In this document: one piece after another, positions 10,531 through 21,181 of the stretch
How positions within the stretch are numbered: position 1 is the stretch's first letter
How the letters are laid out: each line of letters opens with the position of its first letter
Assembly: GCA_963922205.1 (NCBI GenBank)
Contig: CAWUHX010000036.1
Location: 1,364,001-1,428,000, forward strand
DNA from: Romanomermis culicivorax
Lineage: Eukaryota > Nematoda > Enoplea > Mermithida > Mermithidae
Reading direction: 5' to 3'
DNA length: 64,000 bases
Notes under the pieces: generated by a model
What the model was told of the DNA's origin: nothing
The model's input: the letters and a program-made list of their open reading frames with translations, nothing else
Database searches by the model: none
Position numbers and translations under genes: made by a program

Positions 10531-11552
10531 GGATTATAGCAAATAGCGATCAAAATAATCATATAACTTCAAAAAAAATTTTGAGGCTTCGATCTTCTAA
10601 AATGCACTAGAATACACCTTTCCGACTTAGAAATCCCGAATTTTTTCGGCCATTTGGCGAAAGAGCCCAATTTTTTTTGAATTTCCAGATTTTACCCCCC
10701 CCCCCCCCCCAAAAAATACCGATTTGGCAAAAAAATACTTTTCTGTCGGGTAAACTGAAATTCAAAAATTAGCAAACAGTCAAGAATTTGAGTTCTTCAA
10801 GTTGCAAGAAGTCCTTCCATTTTCCTTTGCTAGAAATGTTTTTCCGTGAAATAAAGAATCTTATGTTTACAAAAGTAAAAAATTCTTGAGGAGGGCAGAT
10901 ATATTTTGTGAAAATAATCGAGGAAAACCATTATTTTACTTGGAATTTTCAAAAAAAGCAAAACCGGATCAAACATTTAGCCATGATTTGTTGATGTTTA
11001 GAAGTTAAAAATAATCTGTAACGACTTTTTCCAACAGTGCAACCAAGAATTATGAATGATTTGGAATCCAGTTCGGAGCGCCGAAAAATTTTAGATATTT
11101 TCTATTTTATAATGCATAATGCATCTCTGGACAGGAAACTGTATTGCTCAATCAAAAGGGCCGTTAGGCGCTAGATTGCACTGTGCAACTCGACAGAAAA
11201 AATGTTGCACAGCGCGAAATTTGGTCGCTGTGCACAAAAAACCTTAATGTTCAGAGTTTTGACTTGACCTTGCTTAAATTCCTCCTCACTGCAGAAAGAA
11301 AATCATAAGCTATGTATGTAGCTGCCATTTTGGGTCTACCGGCAGGCGGGATAAAGTCCAAAATTTAAAAAAAATTCCTTGATAGAACATAGATTGTTCA
11401 AAATTGCGGCGTCTGTGGGGTTACTTTGGACACTGGCTACATTTAAAAAAATCATCTTAAGCATAATTTCCCAAATCAAAATATGAGGTTAAGAGAGTAC
11501 AGGGCACACTGACTCATGAGGTTAGCAATTAGGAAAGCTCAATCTAAGAGAT
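10531..11552. other. No gene; degraded repeat sequence
   Basis: AT-rich stretch with partial matches to Y-family ends (for example TTCTAAAATGCACTAGAATACACC near 10597). I see no coding domain. Confidence 0.4.
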
Positions 11553-11936
11553 TCATTTTTTCAAATACGCTCCAAAATATTTTTTATTCCGGCTAAATCC
11601 GTTTTGATTACTGGAAAAAATCGATAAGACTATAGCACTGGAAGATGAGATAGACGTTGAATAATTTCTCGATTTGGTAGCCAACATTGATTGTCTTTCT
11701 CGGCCATTCAAACTGAACTCTCGGACCAGAAGGCTGCATGAAGCATAACAAAAAAAATTTGTTGCTAGTGGTGACAATGTTGAGACACTTTTTCCCTTCT
11801 TAACCAGCAAGCGTTTCTTTTTCTTCTGTTTTTCCTTAGAATCAAATCGCATCTTTTGCAGCATACTCAAAACTAGATTCGAAGGGGCTGACGTATTTCC
11901 AACTGATTCCAATATTTCAGCTTTTTGATGCTCCAA
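11553..11936 (-). CDS. Unrecognised 127-residue open frame
   Basis: A lysine- and serine-rich frame (KEKQKKKKRLLVKKGKS near residue 35) opens with Met and ends in a stop. I do not recognise a domain, and no splice context or paralogue is visible in the window. It may be a chance frame in old transposon DNA or a fragment of a DNA-binding protein. It is listed only because it is the longest unexplained frame between 10.5 and 14.7 kb. Confidence 0.2.
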   Translation of the reverse strand: MEHQKAEILESVGNTSAPSNLVLSMLQKMRFDSKEKQKKKKRLLVKKGKSVSTLSPLATNFFCYASCSLLVREFSLNGRERQSMLATKSRNYSTSISSSSAIVLSIFSSNQNGFSRNKKYFGAYLKK

Positions 11937-12769
11937 CGGAATGGTGATTGAAATATCTTAAAAGTTCACAGTGTTTAATTTTATCTGTAAAAGTAAAGAT
12001 CATTTCAAAGTATTGCAGTACGATAACCTGATAAATTTATGCAACAATTTATCCTCAATTATTTACCACAAGAGCATGGCAAACACATTGATAAAAGTTT
12101 TATTAACGTCTATACCTGTAAGAGGTCCGACTAGTTGAGGGCATACCTGGACAAACCCTATCAGTTCATCTGGTACCAGCCAGCCCAAAAAGTTGGTTGG
12201 TTCCCGAATCGTTTTGATGGTTGCCATGCCAAACGAGGGTAGGGAACCAGATGCATAGTAAATTTATCTTGTAGAAAATGGACAGAATGCAAACTCTCAA
12301 GTTTACTCAAGCATCTACACACTTTTTAGGACATATCAGTGTACTCAGTGGAACACCTGGAAAGTCAAACGAAAAAATTACGCCTGGGAAATTTGGAAAA
12401 GTCCGAGAACTTGAAAAAGTGCAACTTGTGCGTTCTAAAAGATCAAAAGTTCCTGTTGTCTCGTACCGATTTTTATTCATTGGATTCAGCTCGAGCCTGA
12501 CACTCTGAAAGTCAAATACTATCATCCAATTAACATTTAATTCGATTTTTCTGTCCATCTTATTTATATATGTTCTCACTCAGTGAGTGTAATAAATCAT
12601 GATAGTTATAGACATATTAAAACGGGAAAAATCACTGTAATTAAGATTTTGCTGTTTGCTTTGTACACACATACTTGTAACCATTTTACGATTTAATTAA
12701 AAAAATCTGAGAAAACTGGAAAATTCTGGGAAAATGATCCGGAAGAGCCTCAGAATTTCACGTTGAAAA
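11937..12769. other. No gene; contains a fragment of the CATACCTGTAA MITE family
   Basis: At 12113-12140 TATACCTGTAAGAGGTCCGA resembles the left end of the MITE at 2914, but no matching right end or TSD was found. The remainder shows nothing recognisable. Confidence 0.4.
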
Positions 12770-13330
12770 TTTCTGTCCGAGACAAACATTATTGGATCCG
12801 CACATAAGATCTTTTTGTATCTTAATTCAACGTACAAAAAGATTTTTTCGGCATTACTTGGTCGGAAAACGCTTCTCCAGGCTTAAAATCAGAAAACACC
12901 GAAAATTTTTTTTGGCGCGGTTTCTACTTTATAATTTCTCAGAATGCTCCATCCAATGTTTTTCCTTTTCTTTTTAGAGCAAAGACCGTCGGGAGATATG
13001 AATTGTGGTGCACATTAAAAAATCAAATTCTCAATTTTTCCACCTTTTTGTAACTATACTTTTGAACATGACGCCGAGTCTGAATTTAAAAGCGTCATGG
13101 GAGTAACTTTCAAAAATTGCAAGTTTAAATGGAAGTTTTTCAAATTATGAAAGTATGACTATATTTTTCAATTTTAAAACGAGACATGTTTTCGAACAGA
13201 AAATTTGAACCTTATGTTTCTCAGGAAATTTATTTCCCAACATGAAGCTTCATTCATCAATACCGTGTACTTTTGTGCTATATAATCAGATCATGAAATC
13301 AAGTGCTATCTGGAGCAAGGTGTTTTTTGC
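12770..13330. mobile_element. Partial Z-family element, inverse orientation
   Basis: This matches the reverse complement of 35,626-36,384. The similarity includes the CGAGACAAACAT end region and a stretch translated as KRFFRHYLVGKRFS on the plus strand here, against a similar string on the minus strand there. The terminal CAGTGTTTTTT end is missing, so this copy is truncated. Confidence 0.5.
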
Positions 13331-14330
13331 ACACTCTGTTTGGGCCGTGCCGAAAATTTCTTTGGGCGCTTCTACTGCTGGCATTGATGAAATGGTGCAT
13401 TTTGGTGCAATTTAGAAGGTCAAAACTTCAAATTTTTCTGATGCTCTGCGCCGGCAATGGCAATAATTTATAATGTTCACTACAACTAAGCTGCAGCACA
13501 GCAAAAAGAAGTGAAGTTTCATTTTTCAGTTATCCATGATTGTTCCCATGAATCTGCTATGTCTCTGCTAGAGTAAGTAAAACTCGTCACTTCATAGTGA
13601 GAATATGATTTTCACGATTAATATGAATTTGTTAATTTTTCTCATATTCCTCCATACATTTATTTAATATCATCATTCTTCAAATGAAAATTTAAACTGA
13701 GAGTAGTACAAATTATCTCTACCAGGTCTGTAGGCGAAATGTTTCAAGTGTTAAAAAAGCAGAGAAAAAAGTATTTAAAAAAGCTGAGAAACGATGACCT
13801 TTGATTTTTTTCTTCAAGAAAAAGTCGTCAAAAATGCCAATTTCACGGTAAATTGAATGGGAAAAATGTGTGCCCCTCGAAAAAAATTCCTGGCTACAGG
13901 CTTGATCTCTAAAATACATTTTCCAACATTTCAGTAGCTCCCGTGTTTAAAAATTCTCCGGTGCTACGCGCCGGAAAACTTAAACGTCCATGGTTTTCAT
14001 GAATTGAAGTTCTTCATCTCATTTATCAATCATTAATCTTCAGTATGTTCAGATTTTGTAGAAAATTGAGATTTATTATTGATCTTCATGAATTCTTTCT
14101 TTCACTTGAAGTTTTCTGAACTTTGAATACAAATTTTTTCGCTGAGAAACGATGGGTACGCGATTCTTGACTGAAAATGTAAAGCTTTTATTTTAGGCAT
14201 AAGAGTTGAAAAGACTCGTTTTTCCAGCATTCTAGAACATCAAAATCTAGAAATTGAGTCAATCGAAAAATCAATTGAAATCTATAAATCTTCAGCTCTC
14301 TAGAAAACCAGATAATTTTCAAGCCTTTCC
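13331..14330. mobile_element. X-family element copy (truncated), with a MITE inside
   Basis: The left part matches 36,470-36,770 (TTCTACT-G-CATTGATGAAA, the GGCG-CGCCGG hairpin region, AGAGTA-GTAAAACTCG). The right part is the reverse complement of 16,200-16,440 (GCATTCTAGAA, CTTCATGAATTCTTTCT). It is therefore the same family as the element that hosts the large LTR retrotransposon. A 182-bp MITE interrupts it at 13723-13904. Confidence 0.65.
13723..13904. mobile_element. MITE of the CAGGCCTGTAGG family (182 bp)
   Basis: The left end is CAGGTCTGTAGG and the right end CTACAGGCTTG. The TSD is ATCTCTAC / ATCTCTAA (7 of 8) at 13715-13722 and 13905-13912. The empty site is visible in the X copy near 37,890, where ATCTCTAAAATACA is uninterrupted. 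A second member lies at 47,969-48,192 (shared AAATGTTTCAAGTGTT). Confidence 0.85.
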
Positions 14331-14762
14331 TGACAATCTACAATTTCGCTCATTTTAAACATTTTAAAATGATTTCAACTTCGAATGGTAAAAAATTTCG
14401 TGTGCAGAATAAAACCTTATCTGGAAGAAAGCTTGTGCAAAAATACACTCAACATCATGATTTTTATAGAGTACATAGAATTTTGGCTGATCTTTGTACA
14501 TGTACAAGAGAACTTGTACAAATAAAACACCGGAGTTGCACATATTTTTTAATATAAGCAAGATAATAACTAGTAGCTTCGGATCAAGCCTCGACCCTCG
14601 TGCACCCTGACGAATTCATGAGGATCAAAATCAATGGTCCACCATTCAAAAATTTCAATCCAAGAAATATACTGCTCAATGGCCCAGTTTGCGAAGTGAT
14701 GATCCAACCATGCGAGCAAAAAAATCATCAGATAAAAAAATATATACTCGTCTGCTTACGCA
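14331..14762. other. No gene; old repeat with relative near 55.2 kb
   Basis: The segment 14420-14560 (TTGTGCAAAAATACACTCAA, CTTTGTACATGTACAAGAGA) resembles 55,250-55,370. No coding domain is visible. Confidence 0.4.
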
Positions 14763-14982
14763 CATACCTGTAATTAGAAGGCCCCAACTTGGTTGAACCC
14801 TATACCCAAATGTTGGGACCCCCTAACTCGGAAAAATTTGAAAAAATTAGCGTGTTTGGCCTTTTTTGGAAAAATTTTCGGAATTTTCGGTTTTTTTGTG
14901 GACCCTCCAAAATTATGGGTAACCCACCCGAAAATTTGGGGTTTACCCCCTCCATAACTGATCGAATCTTTTACAGGTATTC
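14763..14982. mobile_element. MITE of the CATACCTGTAA family (about 220 bp)
   Basis: Left end CATACCTGTAATTAG, right end TTTTACAGGTATT. The candidate TSDs CTTACGCA and CTTGAACA match at only 5 of 8 positions, so the insertion is old. The body (ACCCTATACCCAAATGTTGG) is the inverse of the segment at 33,080-33,130, linking the two copies. Confidence 0.65.
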
Positions 14983-15089
14983 TTGAACAATTATATAACC
15001 ACTAAGTCATGTATAAATGCTTCACTGGATTCCATTTGTGGTCGATGATCATGATGGTTAATTACTTAATTTATTGGTTTCGTTTCCTT

Positions 15090-15951
15090 GATGTTTGATT
15101 GATTCACTTTTTGGCTGATGGCTTGATTCTTAAGTTGATCAGTTGGTTAGTTGAGATTGGTTTCCTTATCAGCTTGTTCATTGACGCTGTGATTCGGTTG
15201 GTAATTTCCCTACTAGCTGTTAGGTTGAATGATTCAACTAAACAGTCGGTTAAGAAATTACCTGCAAATTATAATTACTACTATTACATTAATTCACCTA
15301 GTGAATCGACCAACCAACAAGGAAATCAAAGTAAGTTGCTTTTCCTTGTTGGTTGGTTGATCTCCCTGCAGTTGGATTTTGGTTTATTCCCAGATTAGTG
15401 GTTAGTTGATTGATTTCTTGACCCATGGTTGGTTAGTTGGTTACTTGGTTGGTTGGTTGATTCCTTGATTGGTTGGTTCATTGATTCTCCGGTTGGCTAG
15501 CTGATATCCTGGTTGGTTCGTTGATGCGTTCCCTGATTGGTTGGTTGCTTCATTGATTCCCTGATTGACTAGTTGATTGATGCCTCGATTAGTTAGTTGC
15601 TTGGTTCGATGATTCTCTGGTTGGTTGGCTGATCCTCTGGTGGGTTGGTTGATTTCCTCATTGGTTGGTTGGTCGTTTCCCTGATTGGTTGGTTGATTCC
15701 CTGGTTGGTTGGTTCATTGATTCCCTGATTGGTTGATTCCCTGGTTGGTTGGTTGTTTCTCTGGTTGGTTGGCTGATCCCCTGATTGATTGGTTGGTTGT
15801 TTCCCTGATTGGTTGCTTGGTTGATTCGCGGGTTGGTTGGTTGATTCCTTGGTTGTTTCCCCGATTCGTTAGTTGGTTGCTCCATTGATTCTCTGGTTGA
15901 TTAGTTGGTTCGTTGATTCCATGGTTGATAGTTTCCCTGATTGATTGATTC
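15090..15951. repeat. GGTTGGTTGATTCCCTGATT tandem array, left block
   Basis: Tandem GGTTGGTTGATTCCCTGATT-like units of roughly 12-24 bp, most regular at 15,420-15,940. Minus-strand frames of the NQPTNQGINQ type are by-products of the repeat. The same unit resumes at 32,667-32,815, on the far side of the composite transposon, so the two blocks were one array before the insertion. Confidence 0.9.
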
Positions 15952-16442
15952 CAGGGTTTTTTTCCGCACGCCTTCATCCGCACCATGCGGAAATGACCCA
16001 AAATTTTTTCCGCACGCGAAAATTTTTTCCGTTCGAAGTTTAGATCATTTGAAAAATGTGTGAAATGAGCGAAAATTATAGATTGCTAAGAAAATAATGT
16101 AAAGTATCTGTTTTTCTAGCTCAAAAACATTATTTTAGCTTGATTAAACAAAATTAATAGTTGCTGCTGTCATTTCTGTGATTAGAGCCGATGATTTATA
16201 GATTTCAATCGATTTTCCAATTGATTTAATTTCTACATTTTGATATTCTAGAATGCTGGAAAATTAGCATTTTCAACCTTTATCTCTAAAATAAAAGGTT
16301 TGCATTTTCAGTCGAAAATCGTGTAGTTTCCCAATCACAAAATTTGTGTTCACAAAGTTCAGAAAACTTCAAGTGAGAGAAAGAATTCATGAAGATCAAT
16401 ATTAAATCTCAATTTTCAACAAAATCCGAACCTAATACTGAA

Positions 16443-17063
16443 TGTTGTGCAGGTCTTTTCTTAGGAGGTTTAAGAAAAGATGGAGGCTTCGGGTCTGAAC
16501 TGACCTGTTAGAACTACTCCCTTGGCTAAGCCTCGGTGATAGTGCAACAGTCCGGTTATCCCCGACCTACAACAACAAAGATTACTTAAGACCTAAATGC
16601 GGGGCCTCACCAGAGAGCTACGCAGTCTCCTAGCTGAGACAAGGAATCCCCTCAGGGATAAACTTACTTGAGTATAACCCTTAGTGGGTTTCCCAAGGCT
16701 TGCTGGCTGCAAGCTGGCGCCTGGGCCTCTGGCCCTCCGCCTTCGAGGATCGGAATTATCTAAATAAGAAACGAATATATTAAACAATAATTCCGGCGAA
16801 ATACTAAAAAGAATGTGGGAACACCACAGATGATAATATGTAAAATAAGGTCGAAGTGCTGGGAAAACTTTTATGGACGCCAGCAAAATAAACAAGAATA
16901 TAATAAAAAAGACGATAATAGTGAACAAATGATTTTCACTATCTTTTTTTGGTCTTTCTGTGGCGCTCCACTTCTATGCAAATGTCTGCGCCGCTGGTCG
17001 TCCATTTGTTCGATTTGCATGGCGATTTCCCCACGCGATTTGCCATCAACAGGGTGCCCAACA
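16443..17063 (-). repeat. 3' LTR of the large retrotransposon
   Basis: 621 bp, a direct repeat of 31477-32096 with about 27 visible differences. It ends at the TSD TGAA. Confidence 0.93.
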
Positions 17064-17819
17064 TCCCTTGCGCGTTGAAACCGACCTACGGGAGGTAGGA
17101 AAAAAACTTTCCGCCGGGTTACCCCCGCATTAAAAGAATTAATCAAAAAAGAAAAAATCTACTACTCCGGCTGACTCCTGTTATTACAGTTTGTCTCACT
17201 CAGACTCCTGTTTCACAGTCTGTCCTAATCGGACTCCTGTGCTGGTCGTTGGACACAACGAATACCAAGGGCTTCGAAGCAATGGCTGGCAAGTGATGCC
17301 CATTTTGACCTCAGCGTTGATGGAATAACCTCCTGCCCTAAGGAGTACGATGGTGACGTCAGTGCCGAATTTGGTCGATTTCAGGTTCAGCTGCTCCGTC
17401 TGCATGCTGTGGCAATTCATTGGTCGTGGGTCTAACTGCATGCAATTCGTTTTCCCGCGTCTCTATTTTTTCTAAATTAAACTAAAATACGAGATTACAT
17501 TACGATACAATAAAGACAACGCGGGAATGTACGAGTATCACAAAAGATAAAATGCGCTAAAAATTGAGCAAAAAATGTGGCCAAAAATTTAAAAATGTTT
17601 TTGCAGTTGCATTTTGCACCAGTTTGTCAAAAAGAAAATTTTAGTTGGCCAGCAGCACCGAAATTTAAATAATATTTTTGGATTTTATAATTTTGGATTT
17701 TTGTAATTTTATTAGTGTTTTTGGATTTTGTATTTTATGAAATTAATAAAAATATAAATGCGAAAAGATGATTTTTGGGCCAAAATTTGTGCAGCTATTT
17801 ACTGCTGCTGCCCACCGCC
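17064..17819 (-). other. 3' untranslated part of the retrotransposon
   Basis: No coding frame is convincing. Directly before the 3' LTR the minus strand reads GCGCAAGGGA, a short purine run that could be the polypurine tract. Two similar GGACTCCTGT/CAGACTCCTG segments lie at 17,170-17,240. Confidence 0.45.
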
Positions 17820-18035
17820 TCAGTAACCTCCTCGAGGTCTTCCTCGATAGTATCCCCTCTGGCCAGGTTGGCCTCGGGTCCGACCTCCATCCTGGCCTTG
17901 ATTTTGGCCATGCTGACTTCCACCGCATCTACCAAGCAGTTGAAAGTTCAGATTGTAGAACTGCGTGTCCGGGTCTTGGCCTTGGTATTGCCAGTTTCCT
18001 CGGCCTCTGTAGGGTCGCTGAGGGTGCCCTCTGAA
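17820..18035 (-). pseudogene. ORF3 C-terminal RGG tail
   Basis: Reading from the MITE edge, the frame is rich in Arg-Gly-Gln (QRPYRGRGNWQYQGQ, GQRGYYRGRPRGGY) and ends in a stop at 17820. RGG boxes bind RNA or G-rich nucleic acid, so this may be the nucleic-acid-binding end of the ORF3 product. It is in phase with the RG-rich segment on the other side of the MITE. Confidence 0.65.
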
Positions 18036-18473
18036 CATACATGTAATTGGGGGGGAAGTGCTATGGGAACCCCCCCAGAAATCGTCGACCATATGGCTAG
18101 CCATTGGGCGACCGCCCCCCCAGGATTTTCCAATCCAATGGCTAGCCATATGGTAGCCGTAGGAACCCCCATACTTTTGGTCGAAAAAATACTGAAAAAT
18201 GTCAATTTTTTGATTAAAAATGTCAATTTTTGGATAAAAAATGGTCAAAAATGTCAATTTTCTCGGCGCTTCGCGCCATAAGTACATATTTTATCATTTT
18301 TTAGACAAAAATTACTACTTTTTAAACCGTTTTTGGGACATTTTTCATGAAAAAAATCGAATTTTTTTTCCTTCAAGGACCCCTCCCCCCAAAATTTTGG
18401 GAATTACTGACCCCCGGCCCCAAAAAAGTGCTCCAACCCCCCCCCCAGACCTCAGAGCTCCGTTACATGTATG
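18036..18473. mobile_element. MITE of the CATACATGTAA family inserted in ORF3 (438 bp)
   Basis: Perfect 11-bp terminal repeats (CATACATGTAA at 18036-18046, TTACATGTATG at 18463-18473) and a perfect 8-bp TSD CCTCTGAA (18028-18035, 18474-18481). Removing the element and one TSD rejoins the RG-rich frame in phase. The body has C/G homopolymer runs, as in the other family members. Confidence 0.93.
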
Positions 18474-18481
18474 CCTCTGAA

Positions 18482-19636
18482 GCCTCCTCTGGCTTGACCT
18501 CGGTCATACCCCAGTCTAGCCCTGTATGGGGCTGGGTTTGAGAACATATCGTCTCTCCCCTGTTGCCTTTGCGCTGGACCACTGCTAGTGGAGCTGCTGC
18601 GTTGTGGTTTTTGAGTCCGGAAAGTTGAATTTAGAGATTTTGATGATGTTGATTTGAATCGAGAAAGCGGACTTTTATAAGAAGTGCTAGCAGCTTCACT
18701 ATACGACCTCTGGCTGGTTGCAGTAGACGATTGTTGTGTTGTTGGCGGCTGTTTCCTAGTCGGAGGAAGTCTAGGCACTTTAAACTTACTTGGGCTCTTG
18801 GCAGCCGTTTGCTGATATTTATCAGCTTGCGGTCTGTCATCGCCTAGTGCCTTCCTTTTAACACCCATCTGGTTTAACCTCTGCGAGCCCATAAAGATGT
18901 ACTGATTAAAGGCTGCAATGTAGACATCGTCTACTCGGTTTCCCTGGGCCTCGACTACCAGTTGTCTATTCGCAAACAAACATGCCTGGGCATACCACCT
19001 ACCAATTGCCATTGGGGTGATCGGCGCGAAGTCCAACTGTGAAAAGATCATTAGGGTCACACACCTAATGGCCGTAAAGACGTCTGAAGAATCGTAGTCT
19101 TGAAGCCATCTGGGAATAAAAAGTAAAATAATCCACTCCCAAATTTCCTCAGGGACGCGTTCTCCGTCAAACATGAAACCGCCCTGCATTTCGAACTGTT
19201 GGCGATAATTTTCATGAATTTCCGCCATAGCATCATTGACCATTCTATAAATGATCGGCCGTTCCTGGCAGTCAAAGGCGAAATAATTGGCGACCTCTGG
19301 ATTTTCGAATGAGATCGGCCCAATTAGGCGCCTTTGTTCTCATTGCCACTCCCAAAAATCAATCAGAGTTTCTGCCAATTGGCCAGGAGTGACAAACTGC
19401 TGTGGCTCCCTCTCGGGTTTTTTAACTACCACATTCAGTTTGACCTTCTTGATCAACTTTTCCTCTGATTCAAGATCGTGCTTCACCAAAACGCTTCCCG
19501 CAGGTTTACTACTTTTTGCGGTACAGCTGGTGGGAATGAATTTAGATTTGCCAGATACCGTACTAACCTCTCCACCAGTTTTTGATACCGTTCGCGTCTG
19601 AGTGTACGATGCAGTGGACGCTGTTGTCCTATCCAA
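18482..19636 (-). pseudogene. ORF3 distal domain with RG-rich end
   Basis: The frame 19636-19340 (Ser/Thr/Lys-rich, ending GQLAETLIDFWEWQ) meets an in-frame TGA at 19340 and continues in phase through 19243-18482. A Trp-rich globular region includes [20 protein letters not shown] and [11 protein letters not shown] Ser/Thr/Pro-rich linker follows, and the RG-rich end starts at [11 protein letters not shown]. The globular region aligns in spacing with a plus-strand frame at 41.8-42.5 kb, suggesting a domain conserved among related retroelements. The MITE at 18036-18473 cuts the end. Confidence 0.55.
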
Positions 19637-20479
19637 TTTCGTCTGGCCTTTGGGGTCTCCATTCGGGTTTGACTCTTGGCAGTCTCTGTCCTCGTTTGAC
19701 TTTTAGTAGTCTCCGTTCTCGACTTTTGACTTGTCGAATATTCTGGGGTCATAGTTTCCTCGGCCATATCGTAAGATTTGTTTTCGGAACCGGTGGTGGC
19801 TGCTCCTTGTTGCTGCTGACCTTGAGCTGCAAGTCTCCGTGCTTTGGCCTTACCTAGCCTTTTTCTATGCCTTACGTTTCCCCTGGCCAAGTGTCGGATA
19901 AATTTTTCCGACATACCTTCAGCTAACATCTGCTGAACTTTTTCTGGGGAATACACTCCAGGGATACCTTCCTGAGTGATTTTGCCCCTTTTCATCAGCT
20001 CTGTCGCTGCAACGGCTGAATCTGAGCTGTCATCAGCTAAGGCCTGCTCCTTCAGCTTTCTTTGAAGTGCCCTCTGATGCAGGAATTCCTGCTGCGTTAG
20101 CCTTATTTGTTCCTGAATTTTGGCCTGTAGGGCCTCATGCTTCGCTTGTTCATCGTGATCCTTAGGATCTTTAGCTTTTACTGGTATCTCCTGGGATGCG
20201 TCTTGCATCTTTTCCAGTCTGACGTCTATACCCGACATTTTAGTCATTGCTTCATCTATTTGAGTCTGGATCTTTTCCTCCTCAACAGCCTGTTTCTGAG
20301 TTTTGACCTCCATCGTGTCTTTGTTCTCCGATGTATGGCCCTCAGACTCCAGAATCTCACCTTCTTCTTCCTCTTCATCAACATCCTCCTCTGAACTAGA
20401 CTCAGAGTCTGAATTTTGTATCTTTGGTAAAAGTTGTTTTACTTTAGCTCTCAAAACAGCTGGTGCCGGAGTTACAGAC
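19637..20479 (-). pseudogene. ORF3 charged coiled-coil-like part
   Basis: After the hAT, ORF3 resumes with [13 protein letters not shown] and runs through an acidic stretch ([17 protein letters not shown]), then long Glu/Lys/Gln-rich helices ([20 protein letters not shown]) and a basic stretch ([20 protein letters not shown]). This suggests coiled coil plus a nucleic-acid-binding basic patch. Near 19,637 the plausible coding frame changes by one register. Confidence 0.55.
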
Positions 20480-20487
20480 TGCATAAT

Positions 20488-21125
20488 CATACATGGCCAC
20501 AGGGTATACATAGGGTATACATTATCCCTACCCTAAACTTTAGAGTAACCATTTGCTATCTGGCGATTTTTGGACAAAATTACAAAAATTACAAAGAAAA
20601 ATACATTGACAAAAAATAACTGATGCAAGCAATGCACAGTATATGGTTGACAATAAGTATGAGAACATCAAAATAAGTTACTGGTTGGCAAATACACATT
20701 ATCTTCCATTTCAGTATCATCCAATTTCATTTCCTTTCTTGTTTTCTTTTTTCGATTATGAGGGTCATCAGTGCGCATGTGGTTTTCTGCAACCCATGCC
20801 TTTGCATATTTTGATGCTTTGAACTGTTCCAAATCATTTGGGCCATTTATTCTTAAGCACATCAAAGCATCCAGGCTTATTCCTTCGAGTCTTGATCGCC
20901 TTGATGTGCGTATATGGTTCATTATTGAAAAGCCTCGTTCGGCATCAGCACTGCCAATAGGCAAAATCAGGACTTCCAGTTTTTATCACCAACATAATCC
21001 AAAAAATACGAAAAGCAAAGCAAACACATCTAAAATTGACTTTTATCATTGTCACAAAAATGATTTGCTATATGTCAATTTTAGGATTTTTCCCTACCCT
21101 AAAATTTTGACCGTGGCCATGTATG
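20488..21125 (-). mobile_element. Non-autonomous hAT element inserted in ORF3 (638 bp)
   Basis: A perfect 13-bp terminal inverted repeat (CATACATGGCCAC at 20488-20500, GTGGCCATGTATG at 21113-21125) and a perfect 8-bp TSD TGCATAAT (20480-20487 and 21126-21133). Without the element and one TSD the two flanking ORF3 frames are in phase, so it inserted into coding sequence. Inside is the tail of a hAT transposase on the minus strand. Direct copies of CCCTACCCTAAA lie near both ends. Confidence 0.95.
20668..20964 (-). pseudogene. hAT transposase dimerisation-domain remnant
   Basis: The 98-residue frame starts with GSADAERGFSIMNHIRTSRRSRLEG and continues LDALMCLRINGP. It matches the C-terminal dimerisation region of hAT transposases (ER-FS-MN-I-T then L---M---NGP). 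The catalytic DDE part is missing, so this is an internal-deletion derivative. Confidence 0.85.
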
Positions 21126-21181
21126 TGCATAATGGTGATGACTTCTGGCTCAGGCTCGGCCAGTTGCTGTACCTGAGTTAC

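Noticed and set aside
12278-12579. Opposed short frames
   Set aside because: No domain, no splice context, and they mirror each other on opposite strands.
15658-16001. Asn/Gln/Pro-rich minus-strand frames
   Set aside because: They are translation of the GGTTGGTTGATTCCCTG array; frames in all phases look alike.
16593-17146. Overlapping frames on both strands in the LTR
   Set aside because: They lie in the LTR, are duplicated in the other LTR with changes, and have no domain.
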